Below, piece after piece: positions 53,714-63,189 of a stretch of 64,000 nt of DNA. Made by a program: the position numbers and the translations under genes. Under the pieces are notes generated by a model. That model saw only the letters and a program-made list of their open reading frames with translations. It was not told the origin of the DNA and did not search any database. This stretch comes from Firmicutes bacterium HGW-Firmicutes-7 (lineage in GTDB: Bacteria > Bacillota > Clostridia > Lachnospirales > Vallitaleaceae): NCBI GenBank assembly GCA_002841375.1, contig PGZO01000013.1:1-64000 (forward strand). Reading direction: 5' to 3'. The stretch's first letter is position 1. Each line of letters opens with the position of its first letter.

Positions 53714-54212
53714 ACAATATAGAAATGATTTCTTCTACTACGTTTTCTATGCTTTTACCGGTTGTTTGAATGATAATGTTTGCGGCATTTAAGTAATTTG
53801 CTTCTCTTTGATCAAGTAGCTTTCTTATTTTATCTTCAACATTGTCTTCCCTTAAAAGTGGTCTTTGTTCATCATCTTTTAAATTTTCTATGATTTGCTC
53901 ACTGTTAGCATGCAAGAAAACTACTGTACCAATTTCTTTAAGTATTGATCTATTTTCTTCCGATAACACAACACCCCCACCTGTAGAAATAACGTTATTA
54001 TCTTTATTTAGTTGTTTCTTTAAGTGCAGTGTCTCTATTTGCCTAAAGTACTCTTCTCCCTTTTGTTCAAAGATTTCTTTAATAGTTATTCCTTCACTTT
54101 GTTCAATTTCTATGTCCATATCCAACCAATTAAGCTTCAGCTGTTGCGCTAATATCTTACCAATCGTTGATTTGCCACTTCCCATAAATCCAATTAAAAT
54201 AACATTTCGCAT
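53712..54212 (-). CDS. aroK: Shikimate kinase
   Basis: A 166-residue P-loop kinase with GFMGSGKSTIG, the shikimate-binding DMDIE and STGGGVVLSEENR, and the lid REDNVEDKIRKLLDQRE. Its TAG stop lies in the tip of element copy C, so the insertion is flush with or has supplied the gene's end. It follows aroE by 23 bp. Confidence 0.97.
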   Translation of the reverse strand: MRNVILIGFMGSGKSTIGKILAQQLKLNWLDMDIEIEQSEGITIKEIFEQKGEEYFRQIETLHLKKQLNKDNNVISTGGGVVLSEENRSILKEIGTVVFLHANSEQIIENLKDDEQRPLLREDNVEDKIRKLLDQREANYLNAANIIIQTTGKSIENVVEEIISIL

Positions 54213-54235
54213 ACGATCACCATCACTTTATATTT

Positions 54236-55102
54236 TTATCTTGAATAAATATAGTCATTAAATAACTTAAAGCATTTTTCAATTATTGGCTGTGGAATAA
54301 TTACATCGTGCCATATTTCAAAAGCTTTAACGGCTTGATAATATAACATACCTAACCCGTTTAATGTTTTTACCCCGTTCTCTCTAGCTAAACTTAAAAA
54401 TCTTGTCTCACTTGGATTGTAAATAGCATCTATAGCCCATTCTAAGTTTCTAAAAAATGTACTTTCACCAATTGGCGTTTCTTTAATGTTTGGATACATC
54501 CCTATGGAAGTGGTTTGAATACAAATATTCGCTTCCTTAAGCTTTAGCACTTCAGCATAGTCTTGTACCTCAATTTCAATATTAAAATACTGTTGAATTG
54601 TATTTTTCAAAGCCTCTGCCTTATCAAGCGTACGATTTACTATAATAAGTTTTTTCGCCTTCTGCTCTGCACACACAACTGATATAGCCTTAGCAGCACC
54701 ACCTGCACCTAAAATACACACTACTTTATCCTCAAAAAATACACCCTCATTTTGGCAGGATGTTAAAAAACCTGCTGCATCTGTATTATAACCAAATACC
54801 TGATCATCTGAATACTTTAATGTATTGGCAGCTCCGATAATTTTAGCTCGTTGATCTAGTACATCAATAAAGGATAAAACATCTACTTTGTATGGCACTG
54901 TAATATTATTTCCAATTAAACTTAATGCCTTCGCTCCAATTATTGCTCCTTCAAGCCTCCCTTTTTCAACATGAAAGGGAACGTACACCATATTGATTCC
55001 CATATGCTCTGCAAATAAGTTTTGAATAAAGGGTGACATCGTATGCTCAACAGGATTCCCTATTAATCCTAGCGTTTTCGTCTTACCATTAATACTATTC
55101 AT
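54236..55102 (-). CDS. aroE: Shikimate dehydrogenase
   Basis: A 288-residue NADP-dependent AroE. GLIGNPVEHTMSP (shikimate site), NITVPYK with the catalytic Lys, and the nucleotide loop CILGAGGAAKAI are seen. It overlaps yqeG by 8 nt. Works with AroQ and AroK in the same pathway block. Confidence 0.97.
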   Translation of the reverse strand: MNSINGKTKTLGLIGNPVEHTMSPFIQNLFAEHMGINMVYVPFHVEKGRLEGAIIGAKALSLIGNNITVPYKVDVLSFIDVLDQRAKIIGAANTLKYSDDQVFGYNTDAAGFLTSCQNEGVFFEDKVVCILGAGGAAKAISVVCAEQKAKKLIIVNRTLDKAEALKNTIQQYFNIEIEVQDYAEVLKLKEANICIQTTSIGMYPNIKETPIGESTFFRNLEWAIDAIYNPSETRFLSLARENGVKTLNGLGMLYYQAVKAFEIWHDVIIPQPIIEKCFKLFNDYIYSR

Positions 55103-55604
55103 TCTTTTTTCCTGCCTTTAAATACATTTTAAAAATTTTCTTTTCGGTTGAGCGCTTGATTTTTGTTATCCATTCTTCCCTTTCTACAATTGGCGTGACT
55201 AAGATGGTCATAACACCTAAACGATTGCCTCCCCATACGTCAGTAAATAACTGATCTCCAATGAAAACACTATTGTTAATCTCAGTTCCCATAAGGCTCA
55301 TTGCTTTTCGAAGATTTCGTCTCATCGGCTTTAACGCCTTTGCTACTGCAAAAACCTTTAACCGCTCGTTAAATTTAAATACTCTTGTTTCACTATTATT
55401 AGAAACCAAACATATTTTAAAGCCTTGCGCTTTTAATTCAGTAAATAAATCTATAATTTCTTTAGTAGGGTGCGCTACATCGAAGGGTACTAGCGTATTA
55501 TCAATATCAAACATCAGACCTTCATAGCCTTCAGTTCTTAGTTTCGTATAATCAACGTCAAATATTGAGTTGTAAAAAGCAGAGGGGAAAAATCTTTCAA
55601 ACAT
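55095..55604 (-). CDS. yqeG: YqeG-family HAD phosphatase
   Basis: A 169-residue HAD IIIA protein with the nucleophile motif MFDIDNTLVPFD, SNN, and GDQLFTDVWGGN. The family is related to mitochondrial PGP phosphatase (Gep4), but its substrate in Bacillota is not settled. ATG 55604 with AAAGGTG upstream is chosen; the GTG at 55613 lies in that RBS. Confidence 0.93.
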   Translation of the reverse strand: MFERFFPSAFYNSIFDVDYTKLRTEGYEGLMFDIDNTLVPFDVAHPTKEIIDLFTELKAQGFKICLVSNNSETRVFKFNERLKVFAVAKALKPMRRNLRKAMSLMGTEINNSVFIGDQLFTDVWGGNRLGVMTILVTPIVEREEWITKIKRSTEKKIFKMYLKAGKKNE

Positions 55605-55724
55605 ATTTGTCACCTTTCTTTCGAAGTTTCATTTTAGACTCGGATCGTTCTAGATAAGCAACGTCCATAACCTTCTATTATTATATACTTAGTTTTCCTT
55701 TTGAGTAAAATATAAATCAAAGTC

Positions 55725-55753
55725 ATTATAACAATTTTGGAATATATATACAA
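55725..55753 (-). promoter_or_regulatory. Candidate promoter for yqeG-aroE-aroK
   Basis: Minus strand TTGTAT (55748-55753), 17 nt, TATAAT (55725-55730). The leader is ~115 nt. Confidence 0.45.
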
Positions 55754-55825
55754 TCTTTTTTTAAGTAATGGGTTTGGTTATAGGTTGATTTCAGTAATTC
55801 CACTAAGCGTTCTTAGCAAAAAAAT

Positions 55826-55848
55826 GACTGGCTAAATGATCGCCAGTC
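55826..55848 (-). terminator. Terminator of the pilus operon
   Basis: GACTGGC/GCCAGTC stem (7 bp) with a 9-nt loop, then ATTTTTTT on the minus strand, 8 bp past the last prepilin stop. Confidence 0.85.
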
Positions 55849-55855
55849 GAGGGTA

Positions 55856-56431
55856 TTATTTATTTCTAAACTTCACTTGAGTTTGAACCGATAAGTCAGA
55901 ATCTTTCTTATCCAATTGAAACTTAATTTCTAGTGATCTTGCCTCCGCAAAATTCTCATTGCTTGTTGAATCATTTTTCCCGGGCCTGAAGGTCATTGCC
56001 GTAATGTTTTTTACAAAAATACCATAATCAGTGGGGTCTATTAAATCATTATAAGTAGATGTACTATATGAGACAATGCTGTTGTTTTCCAATGTATAAA
56101 TATGATATAAACTTGATCCATCTTCTTCAATCGTCTCAAAAGCGATGAAGTCTCCAGTATTGTTAAGTGCTACAGCATTAACGGAAGTCATTTGGCTGGT
56201 GCCTTGATCAATATGTGAAACGCCGGTTGATTCCATTGCAATCTTTGCCATTTGATTCAGTGCTAGCTGGGCTTCGTACTGTAAATCAATAATATTCTTG
56301 GTTGATTCGTAGCTTTTTATATGTATCATTAAAAAGCTGGCAATCGCTGCAGTAATTGTCCCAGCAATTAAAACAGCCACCATCATTTCTACAACAGTGA
56401 AGCCAGCATTATTTTGAATTCTTCGATGCAT
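55856..56431 (-). CDS. Prepilin, PilW/PulJ-like minor pilin
   Basis: 191 residues. Prepilin signal MHRRIQNNAG^FTVVEMMVAV with cleavage after Gly10 and Glu at mature position 5, followed by a long hydrophobic helix. The C-terminal half (YNDLIDPTDYGIFVKNITAM) resembles PilW-type minor pilins. The start is ATG 56431 with GGGAGGATT upstream, one base after the preceding gene. It is the last pilus gene before the terminator. Confidence 0.9.
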   Translation of the reverse strand: MHRRIQNNAGFTVVEMMVAVLIAGTITAAIASFLMIHIKSYESTKNIIDLQYEAQLALNQMAKIAMESTGVSHIDQGTSQMTSVNAVALNNTGDFIAFETIEEDGSSLYHIYTLENNSIVSYSTSTYNDLIDPTDYGIFVKNITAMTFRPGKNDSTSNENFAEARSLEIKFQLDKKDSDLSVQTQVKFRNK

Positions 56432-56432
56432 A

Positions 56433-56927
56433 TTAATCAATCCTCCCTGTAAGCTTAACAATTTCAACAGTAAATTGCTTACCATTCACTGTATTTTCAA
56501 GGACGTATTTTCCTGCACCATTTGCTCCTGACACATTTTTCACTTCTCCAGTAGCAGCATCAAATCGAATTTTAACGCCCGCCACGTCCACTAAGTTCGT
56601 TGGCTCTGAAGCCAAATAAACATTTACATCAATATCTTTACTTAATTCAATTTTTTTAACAGTCTTCCCATCTGATAAATCAATTATTTCATATGTGTAA
56701 TGATGATCAGTATACGACCATACCAATTCATAGGTATGGATATCCGATATCGTTTTGTCTCGTAGAAGCCGTAGATCAGCTCGATACTGGCTAGCATGAG
56801 AATCCACTCTTGCGCTAAAGACAATATTCACAGAATAATATGCCATTCCTATAGCAACAGAAATTATTACGAACACAATCATTAATTCCATCATTGTAAA
56901 TCCGTCTTCATTTTGCAATAACTTCAC
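56433..56927 (-). CDS. Prepilin-like protein, minor pilin
   Basis: 164 residues with the prepilin start NEDG^FTMMELMIVFVIIS (cleavage after Gly9, Glu at +5) and a small C-terminal beta-rich domain. The start is GTG 56927, 9 nt after AGGAGG. Probably a structural minor subunit of the pilus tip, with its neighbours. Confidence 0.9.
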   Translation of the reverse strand: MKLLQNEDGFTMMELMIVFVIISVAIGMAYYSVNIVFSARVDSHASQYRADLRLLRDKTISDIHTYELVWSYTDHHYTYEIIDLSDGKTVKKIELSKDIDVNVYLASEPTNLVDVAGVKIRFDAATGEVKNVSGANGAGKYVLENTVNGKQFTVEIVKLTGRID

Positions 56928-56951
56928 CTAAGCCAGCCTCCTCTCCTTGGA

Positions 56952-59522
56952 TTAATTTATCTTCCAATTTTTTATGTTTACTAAGTCCTTATATGCATGT
57001 TTAATATTACTATTGTTTACATCCTCAACCGTAGCAGGCTCATTAAAAACAATCATCTTTCCTATCGAACCTTTTAGTAGTAACTTACGAAGTTCCGTAT
57101 GATTTCTTATAAAACGTGCTAAGTATTTGACAGAGGCTTCGTCATTATTATGAAACGTACTATTTCCGCCCCTTACTTCTATCTTTCCTCCAGCAATAAT
57201 TGACCCCGTAAAATTTACGTCCCCATCAATAACAACATCTCCTTGGGTAATAATCATTCCTTGATAATACCCCGGTGTTGCGCCATCTGGGTATATATTT
57301 GTATAATTAGGAATAGAACTTCCAGCTCCGACACCAACCAATCTATAGTTCTTTCTCGTTTCACTTGTAAGGGTATCAGGATTGGATATATATAAAATTT
57401 CTCTTGCTTGTTCATTTAATTCAGTAGCAAAAACATAATCAACAAGTTGAGATTCGATATATGTCGTACCGGTTGTATTATGTACATGATCGTTTATGAT
57501 GTTATAGTCATCTCCCGGAAAAGGTATATTACGCTCAATATAATTGCCAGCTTCATCATAATCATCCTCTTCAATAATTCTTCTGCTAGTGTTGTATACA
57601 TAATAAATAAAATCGTCTTTTATTTTTCTCCACAAAGTGGCAAATTCAGTCGGATTACTAGGGCCATTTTCTAATTTATTATTGATGCCATCATTTGAAA
57701 CAATTGTACCTAATCCATACTTATAATTCTGTATATTTAATGATGAAACATTTCCAATATCAATGATAGGTACGTCCTCATTGTAATCGGGATAATTTGA
57801 AACTTCAAGCAAATAATCCGCCTTATCTCTATAATTAAAATAGGTTACTTCACCTGGTGTAGATTTTGTTTCACCAAAAACGAGTTCAATCCCATTGGTT
57901 GCTGTTTCTTTGTACGTATTGGTATCATCAAATTTACTATCTCCCAGAAGCATTGGCAACGAATAAGCAACATAATTCTCTTTTATTGATACACTTTCAC
58001 CTGTTTGATAAGGCCAATAATCTGGATTTCCTGAACCGTGTATATTAATATATGATGTGCCCGGTATCCATACGCCTGCTTGAGATTCATCGAATTTATT
58101 GGCATTGAATTTATCGGGATTCGTTACAACATTTCCCTTTCCCCAAAGATTAGGATTATACCACAAATAATTTAGGTTACCTAGCTCTGGCATCTCTCCC
58201 GAAATCTTGATGGATGCATCTGAAAGCGCTGCATTAATAACGATAGCAGAGCTATTATAATGTTTGGTTTGTCCTTCTTCGTCTTCAGGAATGTCCGCAA
58301 CCGTCCCATCAGAAATTCCATAGTAACTTCCAATAATATTAATAGAACTCTTTTCTGCATTTAACTCTAAATCATCTTTCGTGTAGAGATTCCCATTGAT
58401 GATATCAATACTCGAGTCATGCCCATTTGTCGTTGACAAGGTGTTGCAATAAACTAAGCCATCTCTTACAATTAGGCGATCGCTATCTGCCATGGTCTGG
58501 ATATAGGCTCTAGTAACTAAATCACCATATACTAAAACTTCTCCCGCATCAATCATAATACCACTTTCATCGTATTTCGGTTCGCCAGTTGGCTCATTTT
58601 TATAACTACCTAAAGCGTATATATCTCCATTTACAGTTACATTTGTTTGATCAGTAAAGAAAATATCCGTATTTGAAACGAATGCATTTTGCCAAATAGG
58701 GTTATCTTCAACCTTAATTGTATTATCAATCACTTTGACTGGATATAAGCTTTCCGGTGCATTAACAACAATATCCACTTGAATATTTTTTTCAGTTCTA
58801 TTCTCATAAATAAATTGGGAATTGATATCACTAATAATAAAAGTACTATCCTCAGCTGAAACATTAAATGGCGTAATAACACCCCTTACCTCTACCACAC
58901 TAGGATTCCCATTGTATTCCAGTCCATCGACTTGGTTTATCTGATAAGCGATTTCACGTAAGGAGGTATCCACTATTGAAGCAACATTATATTTATTATT
59001 AAACTCTTCCATAAATTCTTTTTTAAAATGACGATCTAATTGTTTGCCAAGGACTATTTCATCTAACTGCTTATCCATTGGTACAAATTCTCCATTGTTT
59101 AAATAAAATTTAGCATATTCAGTCCCATCTTTAATTCCTTGCGTTTCCTGAAAGGTCCTTCCACTTATCGGGTCTGTAAGTGTTGTAAATGGATGTACTT
59201 CTCCTACATATTCTGGTTCTATGTCTGGATCAATAATTACAGCAGTCGTTTGAAGATAAGCAAGCAATGCTCTTCTATATATATCCGTATCTGTTTTTGC
59301 AATTTCTAGTGTATCCTCCACCATTGAACCTACTAATGCATAGACTTCGTCTATGCCAGATTCAGAATAATACAAGGTTTTTTTGGCTCTATTATCATTA
59401 TACTTCATATTAATATTCATAAAGGTCATAGATAGCATAGCAGTACCTAATACAGTTAGAACTGCTGCCATAATAATGACCATCAATAATGTTGAGCCTT
59501 TTTCATTGAATAGTATCTTCAT
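56952..59522 (-). CDS. Very large pilin-like protein (PilX/GspK type)
   Basis: 856 residues, several times a normal pilin. The N-terminus NEKG^STLLMVIIMAAVL has the cleavage Gly but Met at mature +5 instead of Glu, as in GspK/PilX tip pilins. After a helix and ~250 residues of mixed fold, residues ~290-440 and ~760-800 show repeated turns of type VNGDIYALG, VYGDLV, INGNLYTKDDLELNA, IDGDVNFTGSIIAGGKIEV, recalling polymer-forming/beta-helix domains. It probably caps the pilus with a large extracellular adhesive or sensing part (inference). GAGGGGTG precedes ATG 59522. Confidence 0.82.
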   Translation of the reverse strand: MKILFNEKGSTLLMVIIMAAVLTVLGTAMLSMTFMNINMKYNDNRAKKTLYYSESGIDEVYALVGSMVEDTLEIAKTDTDIYRRALLAYLQTTAVIIDPDIEPEYVGEVHPFTTLTDPISGRTFQETQGIKDGTEYAKFYLNNGEFVPMDKQLDEIVLGKQLDRHFKKEFMEEFNNKYNVASIVDTSLREIAYQINQVDGLEYNGNPSVVEVRGVITPFNVSAEDSTFIISDINSQFIYENRTEKNIQVDIVVNAPESLYPVKVIDNTIKVEDNPIWQNAFVSNTDIFFTDQTNVTVNGDIYALGSYKNEPTGEPKYDESGIMIDAGEVLVYGDLVTRAYIQTMADSDRLIVRDGLVYCNTLSTTNGHDSSIDIINGNLYTKDDLELNAEKSSINIIGSYYGISDGTVADIPEDEEGQTKHYNSSAIVINAALSDASIKISGEMPELGNLNYLWYNPNLWGKGNVVTNPDKFNANKFDESQAGVWIPGTSYINIHGSGNPDYWPYQTGESVSIKENYVAYSLPMLLGDSKFDDTNTYKETATNGIELVFGETKSTPGEVTYFNYRDKADYLLEVSNYPDYNEDVPIIDIGNVSSLNIQNYKYGLGTIVSNDGINNKLENGPSNPTEFATLWRKIKDDFIYYVYNTSRRIIEEDDYDEAGNYIERNIPFPGDDYNIINDHVHNTTGTTYIESQLVDYVFATELNEQAREILYISNPDTLTSETRKNYRLVGVGAGSSIPNYTNIYPDGATPGYYQGMIITQGDVVIDGDVNFTGSIIAGGKIEVRGGNSTFHNNDEASVKYLARFIRNHTELRKLLLKGSIGKMIVFNEPATVEDVNNSNIKHAYKDLVNIKNWKIN

Positions 59523-59537
59523 AGAAGTTTCACCCCT

Positions 59538-60374
59538 CTACTCATCAATCTTCGTTGCAGACATTTCTTCAACTACGATTTCTGTAGCATCTGCTTTTAC
59601 TTTAAGGATCTGTACTGTAATGACATATATTTTATCCGTAACAGCACTCCCTTCTTGTAGGTTGTTGTATTTTGCATAGTTAATGCCATCAATTTCTAAA
59701 TCCATCGTATTCATAGCACTTTTATAAATATATAACTCAACAGTTGTGGCCGTAGCATTGTCTACAGTTATCTTCGTATCAATGTTAGAACTGCCACAGT
59801 TAATTTTAATTGCATAATGATTGTTTGAAATCGTTTGGTTTGATGACGTTATTAAACCTTCACTCGAAGTAAATAGACTATTTATTGATGCATAAGCGTG
59901 ATCATCATCGTATGTAATAACGACTTCCCTACTTACGATCCCTGAGGTGTCAGGATATAATGAAACAACCCCATCAAATTCAAACGCCACATCTATATCA
60001 GCATTTGAATAACTCGTAAGTGATGGATTGTCTTTATCAAACATAAGCTTCGCACTATATCCTTTCGGTATAGGTGGAAAACCTGAAATATTCACATCAT
60101 CTGAATCTAATGTTCGTTCACCGTATGTATCTGTAGGCGCTGCAATAAAAAAATCCATTAGTTCTACTTCAGACTTAGCTTTTATATTTTCAACATATAG
60201 CTGTGCTAATTGGGTGACTTTTAATAGTTCCTTGGCTTCTGATGCATGTCTTAAAGAACCAGTAAAAACGAAGGAAATAGGAACCACAATGATACCAACA
60301 ATTGCAACGGTAATGATGGCTTCAATTAAGGTAAACCCATTCACTTGGTTTAATACACCCTTAAGTTTTTTCAT
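59538..60374 (-). CDS. Prepilin, PilV-like minor pilin
   Basis: 278 residues. LNQVNG^FTLIEAIITVAIVG with cleavage after Gly13 and Glu at +5; then a beta-rich C-terminal part. The start is ATG 60374 with AAAGGTGG upstream; the GTG at 60383 is inside that RBS. Placed between pilO and the giant pilin. Confidence 0.9.
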   Translation of the reverse strand: MKKLKGVLNQVNGFTLIEAIITVAIVGIIVVPISFVFTGSLRHASEAKELLKVTQLAQLYVENIKAKSEVELMDFFIAAPTDTYGERTLDSDDVNISGFPPIPKGYSAKLMFDKDNPSLTSYSNADIDVAFEFDGVVSLYPDTSGIVSREVVITYDDDHAYASINSLFTSSEGLITSSNQTISNNHYAIKINCGSSNIDTKITVDNATATTVELYIYKSAMNTMDLEIDGINYAKYNNLQEGSAVTDKIYVITVQILKVKADATEIVVEEMSATKIDE

Positions 60375-60385
60375 AATAACCACCT

Positions 60386-61609
60386 TTATTTAATATTCAC
60401 GTTCCCTACCGATCTAACCAGTTTAAACCTTGGCTTTTCTTTATCTTCATACGATACCAATACGCTAAGTGGCATATCCGTATTATTAATAATTGTAGCA
60501 TTGGCACCACTACTATCATCTTGACCATTTCTTTTGTTACTGAGTACGACTAACTCTAAAGCATTACCTGGTTCAAAGGCAATGCCTTCTTCATAGTTTT
60601 TAGGATATTGATTCGAACCCGCTTTATAGCGGAAATAGTATTTACCATTCCTTTGATTAAATTCAAATTGAACATCAATAAAATTGTTGTGATCAGCAAG
60701 TATGAGTGACGACGTATCTGTTCCGGCAGTTTGTCCAATAGATACGGTTGTTTGATCAGCCGTGATAGGACTAAGCATCATAAAAAAATCTGATGCCTTG
60801 TCTTTTAAGGCACTTGCTTGTCCATCTCTTTTCTCAACAGAAAAATTGACGCCATATTCATCAAATGGCAAGAATACGCCTTCTTTTTGTATATCAAAAA
60901 TTCCAAGATCAAGTAGCTCGGCTTCTCTATCTGCTGAATACAAGGCAAAGAATGACAGTTCAAAGTTGGCAGTAAGTTCGCCTGTTTCAGTATTACTTGA
61001 TAAGGATAGATTATTTAAAACGGTTCTGTTTTTATAGTTTTGTCCATATAGATAATCCATTAAGTCCTTTAATTGACTATAGGATAAAACAGTCCCCGTT
61101 GCAACGGTACTTTTAACAGCAATTTCCTGGGTATTTAAAGCCTTATTATTAATATCTTCTGCATTCGTTTCTGTATTCGTTTCCGCGTCAGAGGTCTTTT
61201 CGGCTTCCTTCTTTACGTCTTGTGCTGATTCATTCTTACGGTTTAAATCTATTTGTTCATCAAATACAGGTTGTAAAATGCTAAATGAAGCAGAGGGCAT
61301 TTTAATGCCGATTGTTTTTTCCATATCATCTAACGTATACAAGATTAATTCTTGTGTTAACCCAGCTGGTAGCTTCCCATCCATTTCTATAATTTGAAAC
61401 TTTAATTTTTCGATACTTTTTAAATATTCTTCTTTTTTGTTAATATCTTGGGCAAGAACATTGTAGGTTGAAGTCAAATTATTCACTTCATTTTGCAGTT
61501 GATTGTTTTTTGCATCTAATTTTTTATAAGGAACCATATAAAAAACCAAAAGCATTGAAACAATTAATATAAAAGAAACAACCTTTATATTTTTTTCAGA
61601 TATATTCAT
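60386..61609 (-). CDS. PilO-like type IV pilus alignment protein
   Basis: 407 residues. One N-terminal membrane helix (VVSFILIVSMLLVFYMV, about residues 10-26), a coiled coil, then a PilO-type ferredoxin-like region. A Glu/Asn/Thr-rich linker (about 120-165) and an additional ~190-residue C-terminal domain make it about twice the normal PilO length. It joins PilM-PilN to the pilus platform. Identity rests on position and topology more than on sequence. Confidence 0.75.
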   Translation of the reverse strand: MNISEKNIKVVSFILIVSMLLVFYMVPYKKLDAKNNQLQNEVNNLTSTYNVLAQDINKKEEYLKSIEKLKFQIIEMDGKLPAGLTQELILYTLDDMEKTIGIKMPSASFSILQPVFDEQIDLNRKNESAQDVKKEAEKTSDAETNTETNAEDINNKALNTQEIAVKSTVATGTVLSYSQLKDLMDYLYGQNYKNRTVLNNLSLSSNTETGELTANFELSFFALYSADREAELLDLGIFDIQKEGVFLPFDEYGVNFSVEKRDGQASALKDKASDFFMMLSPITADQTTVSIGQTAGTDTSSLILADHNNFIDVQFEFNQRNGKYYFRYKAGSNQYPKNYEEGIAFEPGNALELVVLSNKRNGQDDSSGANATIINNTDMPLSVLVSYEDKEKPRFKLVRSVGNVNIK

Positions 61610-61619
61610 AATGCCCTCC

Positions 61620-63164
61620 TTAATATTTACAAGATACAGAAAAGGTTATAAAAGAATTTGGATCCTCTTCTGTTCCTGATTCTGAAATGGCAGGCACATA
61701 AACATCTGAAAAATCCATGCCTTTTAAGGTTTCAATAAACTTCGCTACAGTGAGCTTATCCTTTGCTACACAACTGATTTCTAAGCTAGTCCCTGTGTCT
61801 GTTAAACTTAAATAAAATACATCCGAAGGCATTTGCTTTTCCATTACTTCAAGAACTGCTACAAACTGCTCTGAACTACTTTTAGAAGCCTCCATAATCT
61901 TTTCTCTGTATGCCAACCGATTCCTTAACGTTTCATAATCTAATTTAATATTCTGCACTTCATTTGCAGCAGCGATGTCCTGTTCTAATTGTTCTTTTTT
62001 TCGTTCTAACGCAATATTTTTACCTTGGAAATATCCAAAGGCTGCGACTAAAGAAACCGCAACTAAAATAACGAGCAATAATGAGGTTCTTTTTCTAGAT
62101 TGAGAATGTACCCCCTCAGCAATCGTTCTTGGCACTAAATTAATTTCTGAATACGCAGCACCGATAACATTAGAGAAAAATCCTTCAACATTTCCAAGAT
62201 TATTGCTTCCTTTAACACTATTAAAATCTTTAATTAATTTAGTCTTAATATCAAAGAACTTTTCTATAAATTCCTCTATACCATAAATGTTGGCACCACC
62301 ACCAACAATAAAAATCGATTCAATTTTATCTTGATTTCTTGAAGTATAATAATCTACTAGTCTTGCAACGCCATTTAGTATCTGATTCATTGATGAAGAA
62401 ATATCATTACTTAAATATGGATTTTCATCTTGTTCGATGTTAAGCAATGGCCTTTCTTTACTAATTCGAATCGCTTCTATCTTATTCACTTCAAAATGAT
62501 TCATAATACAGTCCAACAAAAGACCAGTACCAAAAGATAAATTACGATTAAACTTTAACACATCATTCACCATAATTGATACCATTGTACTCTCACTGCC
62601 CATATCGAGAATCATGGAAATGCCTTCGATCTTTTCCTTTTTAATGAAATTGGTTAAGCTATTGCCCGCGTAATCAATTCCAACTAATTTTACGTCCATT
62701 AGATCTGCAAGGCTCACATATTCCTGCACTACACTTGTCAGTGCTGCTATAATACTTACCTTTAATGTCTTTTCACCATTCACCTCTACCGTATCCGTGA
62801 TAACATAATCAAGAATATATTCACTTAAATTAACTGGAAAATATTCTGCTGCATTGTTCTCAATGACTGGTCGAAGCTTTTTAGGTTTTAAGTTTGGAAA
62901 ATCAACTTCTCTAGTAATAACTTTACTACTAGTAATTGTAAAAACTACCCGCTTATTTTTAAATCTTTCTTCCTTTAAAGTTGCTTTAATCGTATTGTTT
63001 AGTGTAACCTTGTCAAGAATAATTCCATCATTAATACAGTTCCCAGGAGTTGGAATAACCGCAAACTTATTGATTTTAACATTATCCTTATTCCTTACCA
63101 AATCAGCAATTTTAATTTGCTCATTGCCTATATCAATAATCAGGCAATTCTTTGGATAAATCAT
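61620..63164 (-). CDS. pilMN: PilM-PilN fusion protein
   Basis: 514 residues. Residues 1-345 are the actin-like PilM (LIIDIGNEQIKIADL, ILDMGSESTMVSIMV, IFIVGGGANIYGIEEF). A linker, a membrane helix (about 363-383; LLLVILVAVSLVAAFGYF) and a coiled coil plus small domain follow, the PilN layout. In many bacteria these are two proteins; fusion is known in some Clostridia. The start is ATG 63164 with GAGGGGGG upstream. Confidence 0.9.
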   Translation of the reverse strand: MIYPKNCLIIDIGNEQIKIADLVRNKDNVKINKFAVIPTPGNCINDGIILDKVTLNNTIKATLKEERFKNKRVVFTITSSKVITREVDFPNLKPKKLRPVIENNAAEYFPVNLSEYILDYVITDTVEVNGEKTLKVSIIAALTSVVQEYVSLADLMDVKLVGIDYAGNSLTNFIKKEKIEGISMILDMGSESTMVSIMVNDVLKFNRNLSFGTGLLLDCIMNHFEVNKIEAIRISKERPLLNIEQDENPYLSNDISSSMNQILNGVARLVDYYTSRNQDKIESIFIVGGGANIYGIEEFIEKFFDIKTKLIKDFNSVKGSNNLGNVEGFFSNVIGAAYSEINLVPRTIAEGVHSQSRKRTSLLLVILVAVSLVAAFGYFQGKNIALERKKEQLEQDIAAANEVQNIKLDYETLRNRLAYREKIMEASKSSSEQFVAVLEVMEKQMPSDVFYLSLTDTGTSLEISCVAKDKLTVAKFIETLKGMDFSDVYVPAISESGTEEDPNSFITFSVSCKY

Positions 63165-63189
63165 GAGAGTGCCCCCCTCTTTCATAAGT

